Assembly: GCA_913020045.1 (NCBI GenBank)
Contig: CAJWBE010000005.1
Location: forward strand, 62,001-126,000
DNA: 64,000 bases
Direction of reading: 5' to 3'
DNA from: an uncultured Oleiphilus sp.
Lineage (GTDB): Bacteria > Pseudomonadota > Gammaproteobacteria > Pseudomonadales > Oleiphilaceae
The translations under genes were made by a program, and so were the position numbers. The first letter of the stretch is position 1. The number at the start of each line of letters is the position of its first letter. Of this stretch, positions 1-11,021 are shown piece after piece. The notes beneath the pieces were generated by a model. That model was not told the DNA's origin, ran no database searches, and worked only from the letters and a program-made list of their open reading frames with translations.

Positions 1-3000
1 TCGGAACTTCCTTCAATTTCATAACGACTAGACGGCCCAGAGATCGTCATAGGCTCACTAAACGTTAATTTTCCTTCGTTTATACGAGCGTTCATGCGGA
101 GTTCGTCATACCCAATTCCACTTTTATAAAGGTCAGAAAAGTCGAGTTTTAATCGTCGCTCTAGGGCTTCTGCATTAAAAATACCCAAGAGCCGTAATGC
201 TCCCGTTTTCTTATCAGGCGTTTTTAAAAAGCCGTCGTCCATTGCTAAGTTGATCGAACCGGATAGCCTAGAGGCGTCAAAGTCATGCGGGTTACTTGGC
301 CACACTAGCGAAAACTCGCCTGACATTTTGTCACTACTAATAGGCGGTGTTTTCCCCAAGGCTTTGAATAACTGCTCACTGTCGCCGCCATCCAGTTTCA
401 TCTCTAAGTATGTCGATGCGTGTCCCTGCTCGGTACTCCACTTGAGTCGACCATTAAACGCCACGCCACCCAACCGTCCCGCAAGGTTATTAACACTCAA
501 TACCGAATCGCTCGGCACCGCAACACCACTCCAGCTACCGTAGTCTTGAGCATCAAAAACTAGCTTTTTGGTCGAGAAAGAAAATGTAGGAACACTCCCC
601 GGGTCAATCAGTGATTCATCTGAATCAACCACAGGCGAGCTATTCGGGTCGCGCTCGGGTGTTTTTAAGTGCAGATAATCAAGTTGTAAAGAGAGGCTTC
701 TCACCTCAGTCGGCACAGCAATTCGTCCAGCAATATCATCACTCACGACATCAGCGGTCCAGCCTAAAGAGCTCGGTGACAACGTTAAATTGACCTTCGA
801 AAAAACCTGAGTTAACGCCGTCATCTCTCCAACGTTGACTGCAATTGAGTCCCACTGAATAGTTTCATCGTTATCACTGTCATGAACGGCTTTACCATTG
901 TTGCTATTAGCACTAGCAGGGTCGTAAGCGGACCACGCATTCTGCGCACTTAGAAATGCATCAATATAGTCGATCCATTCCTGTAGCTCTGCTTTCACGA
1001 CAGCACCGTGAACCTTAACCCCCTTTGCCGTCGGGGCCATATAGCCTCGATTTTTCGGTGCGCCCAACAAAACATCGACTGAATCCAAGCCCGAATCGTT
1101 GAACAACATGCTCGTATCTACCCGCCCCGCCGTATTGGACTCAAGACCGATACTCGCACGTGTATCAGCCCCCTCGAAAGCCACATCTACTGTCAGAAGT
1201 TCAGGCTCGACTGCCGCTTTATCAAACGGCGAAGGCCACGCGCGCCCTAGACCGATCAAGTCAGACTGTATCCTAAGTTTCGGGGCCTGCGCAGAAGAAG
1301 CAAAAATATCTAAAAGCGCTGTATAACTTAGTTCACCATCTAAACCCGCAACAGGGCCCAATTCGAAATGCTCTAACAAGCGATCAGCGGAACTAATTGC
1401 CTCCAGCCGCACCCGCGTGTGCGCGGGATTAGAAGCAATCGCATCTTGACTATGAATACTCACTGTCGCTGGTCGATCAAATAGTTGCAAAGAGAGCGCC
1501 TCGGCCACGACACCATGCTCTGAACTGACGGCGACAGTACCAGCAACATCTGAAAATATCAGTTCCGTATCATGGTGCGTGACCTGATTGTTCGCGAGAC
1601 GTGCCTTAACATCATAAGCCACATCTCTATTATCGAAGGGCACCAATATATCGATATCTACACCGACTTCCCCTTCGATTTTTATTGCTTCTCCTATCGC
1701 TGACAAGTGCTCAGAGATGGGTGATTCCATCATCCAATAATGCAACTTCTTTTCTCGCACTTTTGTTGTAGCGGTGGCCCGCAACATGGGGTCATCACTG
1801 ACTTGAGCGGATGGCAAGACGGCCACTAAATTCGCTAGAGAAGTGCCATAAATAGATGCTTGATTTGCCACCACCATGAGGGCATCATTTTGCAGCTCAA
1901 TGCGCGCCTCGAGGTCTTCTAATTCAGGCCATTCAGGCTCAAATTTCAGTACTCCATCGCGAGCATTAGCAAGCAGGCTAGAAGTGAAACTATTCTCTGC
2001 ACTCTCAGACTCGACCGAGCCGTGTCCATAGTAGATTCCGCTACTAACATTACCGCCCACCAAGGCTTGGCCTAGCCACTCATAAAGACCATCAGAGACT
2101 AGATAGTCAGGCACTAAAGTGGGTACATTAACAAATGAAATATCTTGGAAAGCCAAACCTAAAGACAGCACATCTTCATGCGGTTCGTCGTTAAGCCACA
2201 AGCTAAAATCGCCATAGAGTTGTCCGCTGTCAAGCACGTCTAGATACAAACCATTAGAAAAGACCGAGACATCTTCGTCACCAATAATCCAGCCCACAGT
2301 GCCCTGTGCGTAACTTGTTTGCCACGGTTGGGAAAACAGCGTGGGAAAACCCAGTTTGAAACTCTCGCTTTTAAATTGCACCTCTCCACCCGCACTATCT
2401 GCATACACGTAACCATCGATGCCGCTAGCAGACGGTGTACTTTCAAACGCTGCCAGCGCGACACCGGAAAGCTCTGCTTCTAAGGTAAACGCATTTCTCT
2501 TTGCACTAGGAGGGGAATCACCAACAGATCCAGCCAAAACTCTATCTTTACTACTTAGGTCTTGATGCCCAACAGCACTCGCACTGGCCTCTATCACGCC
2601 TGTACTTTTTAGCCTTTTTTCTTGGGCCTTACCAGAAGAAGCTTTCTGGACCACCGCCAAGGCCTTAGAATCTATGGCCGGATCAGGCGCAGAGCTTCGG
2701 GCCGCCTCAACCTCACTCATCTCATCCACGGCCACACTCACATTATCGACGCTAACGATTCTATGAGAAGTCGTTTCTGAAGCGATGACAGCTTCTTGGG
2801 CTTTCTCGCGAGACAAGCCAGCTACCTGCGAGCTTTGCGCTGCAGTCGGCTCATCAAACACTCTAATATCAACAAACTTGAGCTTTCCCTTAGGGCGGCT
2901 AACGTCGAGGCGATCAAACAAATCACCTTGAGGCAAGTCTGCGGCCAGTGCGAGTCCGTTCACGCAACCAATATCCAATGCATCAATATAAATCTGATGT

Positions 3001-4031
3001 TCGGTTATCAGCTCATGGTAAAACCCATTACCAACGGCGCAATGCCGGTCGCCCCACTGCCACGCCAAATCTTTGAACTCAAACTCAGTGCGCCCACTAA
3101 GACGGTCCCAACTAAACTGCGTTGCCAAGTTACGAATTGGCTGCTGTGCGGCACCCGCGACCTCCCAATCGAGGCGGCTCGCTTGGATGCTACCCTGAAC
3201 ATCGATCAAGGAAGTCCCTACGAAATCCGCCCACATGCGGCCCGACGCATCAAGGCCTGTAACGCTAATCCCTTGCCAATCATAAGCCTGCAATACAGCA
3301 TCCAAAAAATCGACGGAGCGAGCTTCCAAATAGACTTCGCTAAGAATATGGTCTCTCGACACCACGCCAGAACCATGCACAGAAATACTCATTAGCGGAG
3401 ACAGACTACCCGGCTGGACTACTTGCCCGCTAGCGTAAAAATCGTCACCTTGATAGCGTAAGGTCAGCCCCGGAAAACGCCAATCACGAACATCACCGCG
3501 CTTCGAGAAGACCTGTATTTGTGTTTCAACAAACGAAATATTAGCGCCTTCAAACCAACGCTGAATCTGCTCTTCCTCAATCTCTGCATCATCGTCTATT
3601 TCAACTGGCGCCATCTCAAACCCAGCAAAAGACCAAGACGCCTTGTGTTGAACCGCATCAAACTGTGTATTCAGGAATTCGAGGGACTTAAAGCGTAAAT
3701 CACGCGCCTTGATGCTAGACAATAAACCAATACGAAAACTAATGGTCTCGATCGTCGCTGCTCGCTCACCCTCAATCGTCAATCCGTTGAGTTGAATAAC
3801 AGGATCAAAGCCAGACCAGCGTCCCTCAATACTGTCCATCGTCACTGGTCGATCCAGCGCAGCGGACAAAATCACCTCAAGGTCTGGTTGCTGCTCATGC
3901 AATTGAGAAAAGAAATAGCGCCCTCCCACGACATAAACAGCCGCAGAAACGAGCAGTAAGGTAGCGAGAAAACGCACCTGAACTTTGATCAGCCAATAAG
4001 CTTTATTCAACGCAATGCTGCCTATCCACAC
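1..4031 (-). CDS. yhdP: YhdP family AsmA-like envelope protein (C-terminus cut by window edge)
   Basis: This long minus-strand frame is missing from the ORF track because it stays open to the left edge; about 1340 codons are visible. The N-terminus has one membrane anchor (around 'FLATLLLVSAAVYVVGG') followed by a large, beta-rich, presumably periplasmic region. The stretch 'YLVSDGLYEWLGQALVGG' matches the YhdP/TIGR02099 family as I know it. In E. coli, YhdP, TamB and YdbH act in phospholipid transport to the outer membrane. The gene follows rng, as in E. coli (mreBCD-maf-rng-yhdP). The frame is closed upstream by a TAA at 4047-4049, so the start is GTG at 4031 or TTG at 4010; neither has a clear ribosome binding site. 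A low-complexity insert rich in A, S, D and K lies at roughly residues 430-510. Identity is fairly sure; the start is uncertain. Confidence 0.85.
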   Translation of the reverse strand, partial: MWIGSIALNKAYWLIKVQVRFLATLLLVSAAVYVVGGRYFFSQLHEQQPDLEVILSAALDRPVTMDSIEGRWSGFDPVIQLNGLTIEGERAATIETISFRIGLLSSIKARDLRFKSLEFLNTQFDAVQHKASWSFAGFEMAPVEIDDDAEIEEEQIQRWFEGANISFVETQIQVFSKRGDVRDWRFPGLTLRYQGDDFYASGQVVQPGSLSPLMSISVHGSGVVSRDHILSEVYLEARSVDFLDAVLQAYDWQGISVTGLDASGRMWADFVGTSLIDVQGSIQASRLDWEVAGAAQQPIRNLATQFSWDRLSGRTEFEFKDLAWQWGDRHCAVGNGFYHELITEHQIYIDALDIGCVNGLALAADLPQGDLFDRLDVSRPKGKLKFVDIRVFDEPTAAQSSQVAGLSREKAQEAVIASETTSHRIVSVDNVSVAVDEMSEVEAARSSAPDPAIDSKALAVVQKASSGKAQEKRLKSTGVIEASASAVGHQDLSSKDRVLAGSVGDSPPSAKRNAFTLEAELSGVALAAFESTPSASGIDGYVYADSAGGEVQFKSESFKLGFPTLFSQPWQTSYAQGTVGWIIGDEDVSVFSNGLYLDVLDSGQLYGDFSLWLNDEPHEDVLSLGLAFQDISFVNVPTLVPDYLVSDGLYEWLGQALVGGNVSSGIYYGHGSVESESAENSFTSSLLANARDGVLKFEPEWPELEDLEARIELQNDALMVVANQASIYGTSLANLVAVLPSAQVSDDPMLRATATTKVREKKLHYWMMESPISEHLSAIGEAIKIEGEVGVDIDILVPFDNRDVAYDVKARLANNQVTHHDTELIFSDVAGTVAVSSEHGVVAEALSLQLFDRPATVSIHSQDAIASNPAHTRVRLEAISSADRLLEHFELGPVAGLDGELSYTALLDIFASSAQAPKLRIQSDLIGLGRAWPSPFDKAAVEPELLTVDVAFEGADTRASIGLESNTAGRVDTSMLFNDSGLDSVDVLLGAPKNRGYMAPTAKGVKVHGAVVKAELQEWIDYIDAFLSAQNAWSAYDPASANSNNGKAVHDSDNDETIQWDSIAVNVGEMTALTQVFSKVNLTLSPSSLGWTADVVSDDIAGRIAVPTEVRSLSLQLDYLHLKTPERDPNSSPVVDSDESLIDPGSVPTFSFSTKKLVFDAQDYGSWSGVAVPSDSVLSVNNLAGRLGGVAFNGRLKWSTEQGHASTYLEMKLDGGDSEQLFKALGKTPPISSDKMSGEFSLVWPSNPHDFDASRLSGSINLAMDDGFLKTPDKKTGALRLLGIFNAEALERRLKLDFSDLYKSGIGYDELRMNARINEGKLTFSEPMTISGPSSRYEIEGSS

Positions 4032-4089
4032 TAGCGGAGTCTGCGGTTAGCCAAGCAAAAGTAAAATTATTCAGCATGAAAACCACACG

Positions 4090-5589
4090 CTATATCAGTA
4101 CGACGTCATATTGGCCTTGGTTATACATCACCTCAACCTGAAACTTAATTTGCTTTGCAATAAATGTTTCCAAGTCAGCCACGTTGTCAGACTCTTCGTC
4201 TAGTAAACGATCAATCACGCTTTGCGATGCCATTACCAAGTAAACACTGGCATCATAGGCACGATTCACCCGCAGAATCTCTCTCATGATCTCATAACAA
4301 ACGGTCTCTGCTGTCTTCAGATACCCCGTCCCTTCGCACACACTGCAGGGCTCGCATAAGGTTTGACCGAGACTCTCAGTCGTTCTTTTACGCGTCATCT
4401 CAACCAAGCCCAGCTCGGACACGCAACTAATCGTTGTGCGCGCATGATCTTTCTCGAGCATCTTCTCCAGCATTCGAAGTACTTGCCGCTGATGCTCCTG
4501 ATCTTCCATATCAATGAAATCGAGAATAATGATGCCACCCAGGTTGCGCAGGCGTAGCTGTCTTCCAATCGTGCGAGCTGCCTCTAGGTTCGTTTTGAAA
4601 ATCGTCTCTTCGAGATTACGATGTCCTACAAAAGCACCCGTATTAACATCAATGGTTGTCATGGCTTCGGTCTGATCAACAATCAGATAGCCACCAGATT
4701 TAAGCTGCACTTTTCGCCCAAGCGCTTTCTGTATCTCATCATCAATATTATATAAATCAAAAATCGGACGCTCACCTGGGTAGTACTCTAACCGCTCAGA
4801 GACGTCGATAAGAAAACCCTCAGCAAACTCTTTGACCGCGGTGAAGCTTTCACGGGAGTCGATACGAATTTTCTCCGAATGAGGTTTGACCAGGTCACGA
4901 ATCGCTCTGATGTGCAGCGGAAGGTCTTGGTAGATCACCGATAAATTTGAATACTCGTGAATGCGCTGCTCTAGCTTATTCCACAAACGCTCAAGGAAAC
5001 GAATGTCTGCCTTGAACTCTTCTTCGCCAGCCCCTTCCGCCGCCGTTCGAACAATAAAACCGGCAGCTTCTGAAGAAGAATCCTCACCAGCGCTATCGTC
5101 ACTAGCCCTGATTGAGCTGCAGCTTTGTAATAAGCTACGCAGCCGCTCGCGCTCTCCTTCATCTTCAATACGCTGGGAAATGCCGACATGCTTCATGGCC
5201 GGCATGTAAACTAAATAACGACTAGCGACTGACAACTGCGTTGTTAAACGTGCGCCCTTAGTACCAATCGGGTCTTTAATCACCTGAACGACTAATGACT
5301 GCCCTTCACGCAATAACAAAGCAATATCCGGCGTGGATGTATTGGAAGGGTCGGCGCTGGAAATAACGTCGGAGACATGAATAAACGCCGCCTTCTCCAA
5401 ACCAATATCGACAAAAGCCGCCTCCATCCCAGGCAGTACGCGAACAACCTTACCTTTATATATGTTGCCGACAATGCCGCGCTTACTTGAACGCTCGATA
5501 TATACTTCTTGCAACATGCCGTTTTCGACGACCGCGACGCGCGTCTCTACCGGGGTCACATTAATTAGTATTTCTTCGCTCATCGTCAT
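4090..5589 (-). CDS. rng: Ribonuclease G
   Basis: Single-strand-specific endoribonuclease of the RNase E/G family, acting in 16S rRNA 5'-end maturation and mRNA decay. At 499 aa it is close to E. coli RNase G (489 aa). The N-terminus carries the S1-like region ('GIVGNIYKGKVVRVLPGM', 'AAFVDIG'). The catalytic part shows 'TIDVNTGAFVGHRN' and 'GGIIILDFIDM', with the metal-binding aspartates. A Zn-link type cysteine pair, 'CEPCSVCEGTG', lies near the C-terminus. There is no long RNase E-type scaffold tail, which separates it from rne. The ATG at 5589 has AGGAGG seven bases upstream, which decides the start over the ATG two codons later. The gene sits between maf and yhdP, probably in the mre transcription unit. 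Confidence 0.96.
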   Translation of the reverse strand: MTMSEEILINVTPVETRVAVVENGMLQEVYIERSSKRGIVGNIYKGKVVRVLPGMEAAFVDIGLEKAAFIHVSDVISSADPSNTSTPDIALLLREGQSLVVQVIKDPIGTKGARLTTQLSVASRYLVYMPAMKHVGISQRIEDEGERERLRSLLQSCSSIRASDDSAGEDSSSEAAGFIVRTAAEGAGEEEFKADIRFLERLWNKLEQRIHEYSNLSVIYQDLPLHIRAIRDLVKPHSEKIRIDSRESFTAVKEFAEGFLIDVSERLEYYPGERPIFDLYNIDDEIQKALGRKVQLKSGGYLIVDQTEAMTTIDVNTGAFVGHRNLEETIFKTNLEAARTIGRQLRLRNLGGIIILDFIDMEDQEHQRQVLRMLEKMLEKDHARTTISCVSELGLVEMTRKRTTESLGQTLCEPCSVCEGTGYLKTAETVCYEIMREILRVNRAYDASVYLVMASQSVIDRLLDEESDNVADLETFIAKQIKFQVEVMYNQGQYDVVLI

Positions 5590-5631
5590 GTTAGCGCCTC
5601 CTGACAGGCTTTCGATCCGTGATTCCTTCAG

Positions 5632-6279
5632 CTATATCGACGGACCATTTGTCGCCAACGATCCCCAAAAATCAAATCCCATACCCACTAATAACTCTTT
5701 CAATTCGCTTACTGGTAAACCCACCACATTGCTGTAACTGCCATTTATGGCACTTACCAATACCGCGCCTAAACCTTGAATTCCATAACCACCAGCCTTA
5801 TCTGCTGGCTCTCCGCTGTGCCAGTAGGCGGAAATTTCTGAATCACTCAAGCACTTAAACCTGACGTCAGTACTCACCACCAGACTTTCTTCTACCACCT
5901 TCTCTGTCGAGATGTCGTAGCGCAGCACGCAAATACCGGTTAGCACCTCATGGGTGCTATCAGACAAGCGATTCATCATTTTTGAAAAGTCATTCTGGTC
6001 AAGTGGCTTCCCAAGAATAACGCCGTCAACAACAACGCTCGTATCTGAACCAATAACGTATAAGCAGCGCCCGGCACTAGCATCAATATCACTCGCTGCT
6101 CGCAGTTTATCAAGCGCCATATTCGCTTTTAACTTTGCTAGCCTTTCCACATAGCACGAGCCTACTTCAGCCTCAAAAACCGATTCATCCGCATCTACCG
6201 GACATACATCAAAGGACAAACCAAGCTGTTCCAATAAGGCCTTACGTCGTGGTGAGGCAGACGCCAAATACAAGCTCAT
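5632..6279 (-). CDS. maf: Maf family nucleotide pyrophosphatase (YhdE-like)
   Basis: House-cleaning nucleoside triphosphate pyrophosphatase of the Maf family; the YhdE group prefers dTTP, UTP and modified pyrimidine nucleotides. The protein opens with the family signature 'LYLASASPRR' and has 'GSDTSVVVDGVILGKPLD' and 'GGYGIQGLGAV'. At about 215 aa it is slightly longer than E. coli YhdE (197 aa), with extra residues at the C-terminus. The track start (GTG 6285) is replaced by ATG 6279, which has AGGG about seven bases upstream. It begins only a few bases after the mreD stop, so it is co-transcribed with mreD. Confidence 0.93.
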   Translation of the reverse strand: MSLYLASASPRRKALLEQLGLSFDVCPVDADESVFEAEVGSCYVERLAKLKANMALDKLRAASDIDASAGRCLYVIGSDTSVVVDGVILGKPLDQNDFSKMMNRLSDSTHEVLTGICVLRYDISTEKVVEESLVVSTDVRFKCLSDSEISAYWHSGEPADKAGGYGIQGLGAVLVSAINGSYSNVVGLPVSELKELLVGMGFDFWGSLATNGPSI

Positions 6280-6288
6280 CAACACACC

Positions 6289-6768
6289 CTATCGAAATGT
6301 AAAGGCAAGGCGATCATAAACGATCACCAGTATCGGCCAAACCAACGCACTAATGATCGCCTGCCATAAGTAATCAAAACCATTATCAGCAACACTGAGT
6401 GCTGCGCGCATGGCGTAAACAATCAGCAACTGAATACCACTAAGCACAAATATGACAAACGCCTGCTTAGCCATCGGAAACATGCGAAAGCGCTTATGGA
6501 TACCTAGTACTAAGTAACTCACAATACACAACGCTAATGAGTGAACACCAAAATAACTACCCGTCAAAACATCCATCACAATGCCAATGACAAATGCACT
6601 CGCTATACCAACTCTGTCGGGGCGACGCAGCAACCAATAGATCTGTGTTAAAACAAGCCACTCAGGCCTAAATGGGCTCAGCATATCGGGTAACGCCACC
6701 AGCTCAAGCATCATTGCGGCGACAAAGGTCAGTGCAACGACAAACCAATTCATGGACTTAGTCATCAT
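6289..6768 (-). CDS. mreD: Rod-shape-determining protein MreD
   Basis: Small integral inner-membrane protein of the elongasome, which connects MreB/MreC to peptidoglycan synthesis. At 159 aa with about five hydrophobic segments it has the usual size of MreD. The stretches 'PEWLVLTQIYWLLRRPDRVG' and 'GSYFGVHSL' are typical of the family. Its start overlaps the mreC stop by four bases (ATGA), implying translational coupling. maf follows within ten bases. Confidence 0.93.
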   Translation of the reverse strand: MMTKSMNWFVVALTFVAAMMLELVALPDMLSPFRPEWLVLTQIYWLLRRPDRVGIASAFVIGIVMDVLTGSYFGVHSLALCIVSYLVLGIHKRFRMFPMAKQAFVIFVLSGIQLLIVYAMRAALSVADNGFDYLWQAIISALVWPILVIVYDRLAFTFR

Positions 6769-7748
6769 AACCCCTCCACTGATCGTTGCGAATCAGCGTT
6801 AGCATCCAGCGACTCACTGCTCATAAGAGACTCTGACATCGAAGCGTCTAAAACACCGTTTTGACTCTCCTGATCCACCAAATCGGACGACAACACTTCG
6901 CGTGCCACTTGCTCCTTAAACACCAGTAGCAATAGCCGACTTCGGTTCAACAGCGCCTCCGGCTTAGCATTAACCGTGGCAAATGCTTGACCCGGATGAT
7001 GCTCAATCTGCGATATACGCGCAACAGGGTATCCCTGTGGAAACCTTCCGCCTAAGCCCGAACTCACCAGCAAATCACCCACCTGAACATCAGCTGTATC
7101 AGGGACATTGCCAAGTTCCAAGTGATCCAAAGAGCCAACGCCATAGGCAATAGCTCTCATTCCGTTTCGATTAACTTGGACAGGCACCGCGTGACGGTTG
7201 TCGGAAATCAGCAAAACTCGACTTCGAAACTCGTTAACCTCGATCACTTGGCCCATTAAGCCATTCGCATCGAGCACTGCTTGCCCCACCAACACTCCGT
7301 CATTTAAGCCTTTATCGATCAAAATAAACTGATTATTAGGGTCTGGACTCGCGCCGACCAATTCAGTGACCACCACGCCCTCATCTAGCAAGCGCGACGC
7401 ACTTAACAATTCACGCAGCCGATTCAATTCAGCCGTAACCGACGCTAGCTTTTGCGACTGACGCTCTAATACCAGCATGCGATCGCGCATAACATCCAGC
7501 TCGCTCTCCAATTCGTCACGACTGGTAAAAATAAACGTAAACCCATTGCTCAATTTTTGTGGAAAATCACTTAACCATTGAAATGGCGTCAAACTAGAGC
7601 TGATGACATTGCGGGCAGGATCTAACTGGCTGAATCGCACATCCAACACAATTAATATGACGGAAAAGATTAACGCCATTGCCAAGCGATAGCCCAAGTA
7701 GGGACCTTGAACAAAGATGGTATTAATCAGTGACTCCTTAGCAAACAA
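6765..7748 (-). CDS. mreC: Cell shape-determining protein MreC
   Basis: Bitopic inner-membrane protein that organises the elongasome from the periplasm. It has one N-terminal membrane segment ('RLAMALIFSVILIVLDVRF'), a coiled coil at about residues 75-115, then the beta-barrel-like MreC core ('VVTELVGASPDPNNQFILID', 'GLMGQVIEV', 'LLVSSGLGGRFPQGYPVA'). The length (327 aa) is normal. About 45 C-terminal residues are Ser/Asp/Glu-rich and look disordered. It is separated from mreB by a strong hairpin terminator, so part of its expression may come from read-through. Confidence 0.94.
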   Translation of the reverse strand: MFAKESLINTIFVQGPYLGYRLAMALIFSVILIVLDVRFSQLDPARNVISSSLTPFQWLSDFPQKLSNGFTFIFTSRDELESELDVMRDRMLVLERQSQKLASVTAELNRLRELLSASRLLDEGVVVTELVGASPDPNNQFILIDKGLNDGVLVGQAVLDANGLMGQVIEVNEFRSRVLLISDNRHAVPVQVNRNGMRAIAYGVGSLDHLELGNVPDTADVQVGDLLVSSGLGGRFPQGYPVARISQIEHHPGQAFATVNAKPEALLNRSRLLLLVFKEQVAREVLSSDLVDQESQNGVLDASMSESLMSSESLDANADSQRSVEGL

Positions 7749-7777
7749 AACAAGAAAGATTTTTTTAAGTGTATATC

Positions 7778-7806
7778 AAAAAAGCGGAGCATTGGGCTCC
7801 GCTTTT
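7778..7806 (-). terminator. Intrinsic terminator between mreB and mreC
   Basis: On the minus strand a perfect 10-bp stem (AAAGCGGAGC paired with GCTCCGCTTT, 5-base loop) runs straight into a run of six T. It lies after the mreB stop and 30 bases before mreC. The geometry is that of a Rho-independent terminator, and it would let mreB be made in excess over mreCD. Confidence 0.85.
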
Positions 7807-7830
7807 ATATTTATAAACACTCTTAAGAGA

Positions 7831-9190
<1,360 letters not shown>

Positions 9191-9478
9191 ATGTCGTTCT
9201 CTTCTGACGATATTAAAAACGTCGCTCACCTGGCGCGCCTTCATGTCAGTGATGAAAACGCTGACAAGCTCGGCGCTGACATCACTAATATTCTGACTCT
9301 TGTCGACCAGTTGCAAGCGGTGGACACGCAAGGCGTAGAGCCAATGGCTCACCCTATGGATGCCGTACAAATCTTACGCGCAGACGACGTTACTGAAACC
9401 AATCAACGCGACAAGTACCAAGCTTGCGCGCCCGAAACTGAAGAAGGCTTGTATCTTGTTCCGCGCGTTATCGAATAA
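9191..9478 (+). CDS. gatC: Asp-tRNA(Asn)/Glu-tRNA(Gln) amidotransferase subunit C
   Basis: Small structural subunit that wraps around GatA and stabilises the GatCAB amidotransferase. At 95 aa it has the usual length. Family features include 'DIKNVAHLARLHVSDE', 'ILTLVDQLQAVDTQGVEPMAHP' and the closing 'LYLVPRVIE'. The ATG is preceded by AGAGG. It leads the plus-strand gatCAB operon. GatCAB corrects misacylated Glu-tRNA(Gln) or Asp-tRNA(Asn) in bacteria that lack GlnRS or AsnRS; which one cannot be told from this window. Confidence 0.97.
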   Translation: MSFSSDDIKNVAHLARLHVSDENADKLGADITNILTLVDQLQAVDTQGVEPMAHPMDAVQILRADDVTETNQRDKYQACAPETEEGLYLVPRVIE

Positions 9479-9540
9479 CACAGTTAAACGCCACAAGACT
9501 TTTTCTGACTATTATTACGACTGACTAGAAAGACCTCATC

Positions 9541-11001
9541 ATGCTAGACAAATCAATAAAAGAACTTTCACAAGGCCTCAAGAACGGCGACTTTTCCAGT
9601 GTGGAGCTCACGCAAACCTATCTCGATAGAATTGCCAAATTAGACGCCCGCTTTAACAGCTATATTAGTGTAAGTAGCGACGCAGCATTGACCGCTGCCA
9701 AAGAAGCTGACACTCGAATTGCGGCTGGTGACGCCTCTATATGGACAGGTATTCCCTATGCCCATAAAGATGTGTTCTGTACTGAAGGCCTGCGCACGAC
9801 TTGCGGCTCGAAAATGCTGGAAAATTTCGTACCGCCATACAGTGCAACAGTAACCAGCCAATTTGATCGCGCTGGCGCCATATGCCTTGGTAAAACCAAC
9901 ATGGATGAGTTCGCGATGGGCTCATCTAACGAAAATAGTTTTTTCGGCAAAGTCGTCAATCCGTGGAGTAGCTCGAACGACCTCGTTCCGGGTGGCTCAT
10001 CTGGCGGCTCAGCCGCAGCCGTTGCAGCAAGGCTTGCCCCAGTCGCCACCGGCACAGACACCGGCGGATCAATTCGACAGCCCGCTTCTTTTTGTGGCAT
10101 AACCGGCCTCAAACCCACCTACGGGCGAGTATCTCGTTTTGGCATGATTGCTTACGCCTCGAGTTTGGATCAGGGCGGGCCAATGGCACGTACTGCTGAA
10201 GATGCAGCTTTAATGCTGCAAGTCATGGCAGGCCACGACCCTAAGGATTCCACTAGCATTAAGCATGATGTCCCTGACTACTCTGCTGGACTAAACAACA
10301 GCCTGCAGGGACTCAAGATAGGTTTGCCAAAAGAGTTCTTTAACGAGCACTTAGATAGCAGTATTCAAGCGGTTATGCAGACGGCCATGAAAGAGCTGGA
10401 AAAGCTGGGCGCCACCTTCAAAGAAGTCTCTCTTCCCAATATTGGCTTAGGAATTCCAGCTTATTACGTTATTGCGCCGGCTGAATGCTCTGCCAACCTA
10501 AGCCGCTTTGACGGCGTCCGGTATGGGCATCGTTGCGAGCAGCCAGAAGACTTAATGGATCTATACAAACGCAGTCGGTCGGAGGGGTTTGGAAACGAAG
10601 TACAGCGCCGAATCTTGATTGGTGCTTACGCACTGTCCGCCGGCTACTACGACGCATACTACCGCAAGGCCATGCAGGTTAGACGCCTTATCAAGAACGA
10701 CTATGTTGCTGCATTTGAAGACGTTGATGTGATCTTATCCCCGACCACCCCATCGACTGCTTTTGGTATTGGAGCAAAAGGTGACGACCCCGTTAAAATG
10801 TACCTCGAAGATATCTACACGATTACGGCCAACTTAGCGGGCTTGCCTGGAATATCTGTTCCGGCAGGCATCATCGACGGCCTCCCTATTGGACTCCAGC
10901 TCACTGGCAACTACTTTGATGAAGCGCGCATCCTTAATGTCGCACATCAATACCAGAGCCAAACCGACTGGCACCTTAAAGCCCCCGGCAACATAGACTA
11001 A
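9541..11001 (+). CDS. gatA: Asp-tRNA(Asn)/Glu-tRNA(Gln) amidotransferase subunit A
   Basis: Amidase-signature enzyme that releases ammonia from glutamine and channels it to GatB. It is 486 aa, normal for GatA. The Ser-cisSer-Lys triad environment is intact: '[10 protein letters not shown]' (lysine), '[16 protein letters not shown]' (serine loop) and '[12 protein letters not shown]' (nucleophile region), followed by '[11 protein letters not shown]'. It lies 62 bases after gatC and 20 bases before gatB, in one operon. Confidence 0.98.
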   Translation: MLDKSIKELSQGLKNGDFSSVELTQTYLDRIAKLDARFNSYISVSSDAALTAAKEADTRIAAGDASIWTGIPYAHKDVFCTEGLRTTCGSKMLENFVPPYSATVTSQFDRAGAICLGKTNMDEFAMGSSNENSFFGKVVNPWSSSNDLVPGGSSGGSAAAVAARLAPVATGTDTGGSIRQPASFCGITGLKPTYGRVSRFGMIAYASSLDQGGPMARTAEDAALMLQVMAGHDPKDSTSIKHDVPDYSAGLNNSLQGLKIGLPKEFFNEHLDSSIQAVMQTAMKELEKLGATFKEVSLPNIGLGIPAYYVIAPAECSANLSRFDGVRYGHRCEQPEDLMDLYKRSRSEGFGNEVQRRILIGAYALSAGYYDAYYRKAMQVRRLIKNDYVAAFEDVDVILSPTTPSTAFGIGAKGDDPVKMYLEDIYTITANLAGLPGISVPAGIIDGLPIGLQLTGNYFDEARILNVAHQYQSQTDWHLKAPGNID

Positions 11002-11021
11002 GCGAACAGGAGCAACAACAC

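Noticed and set aside
2796-3395. 199-aa plus-strand ORF
   Set aside because: It lies antisense within yhdP, whose frame is open and conserved; the ORF has no family features or ribosome binding site.
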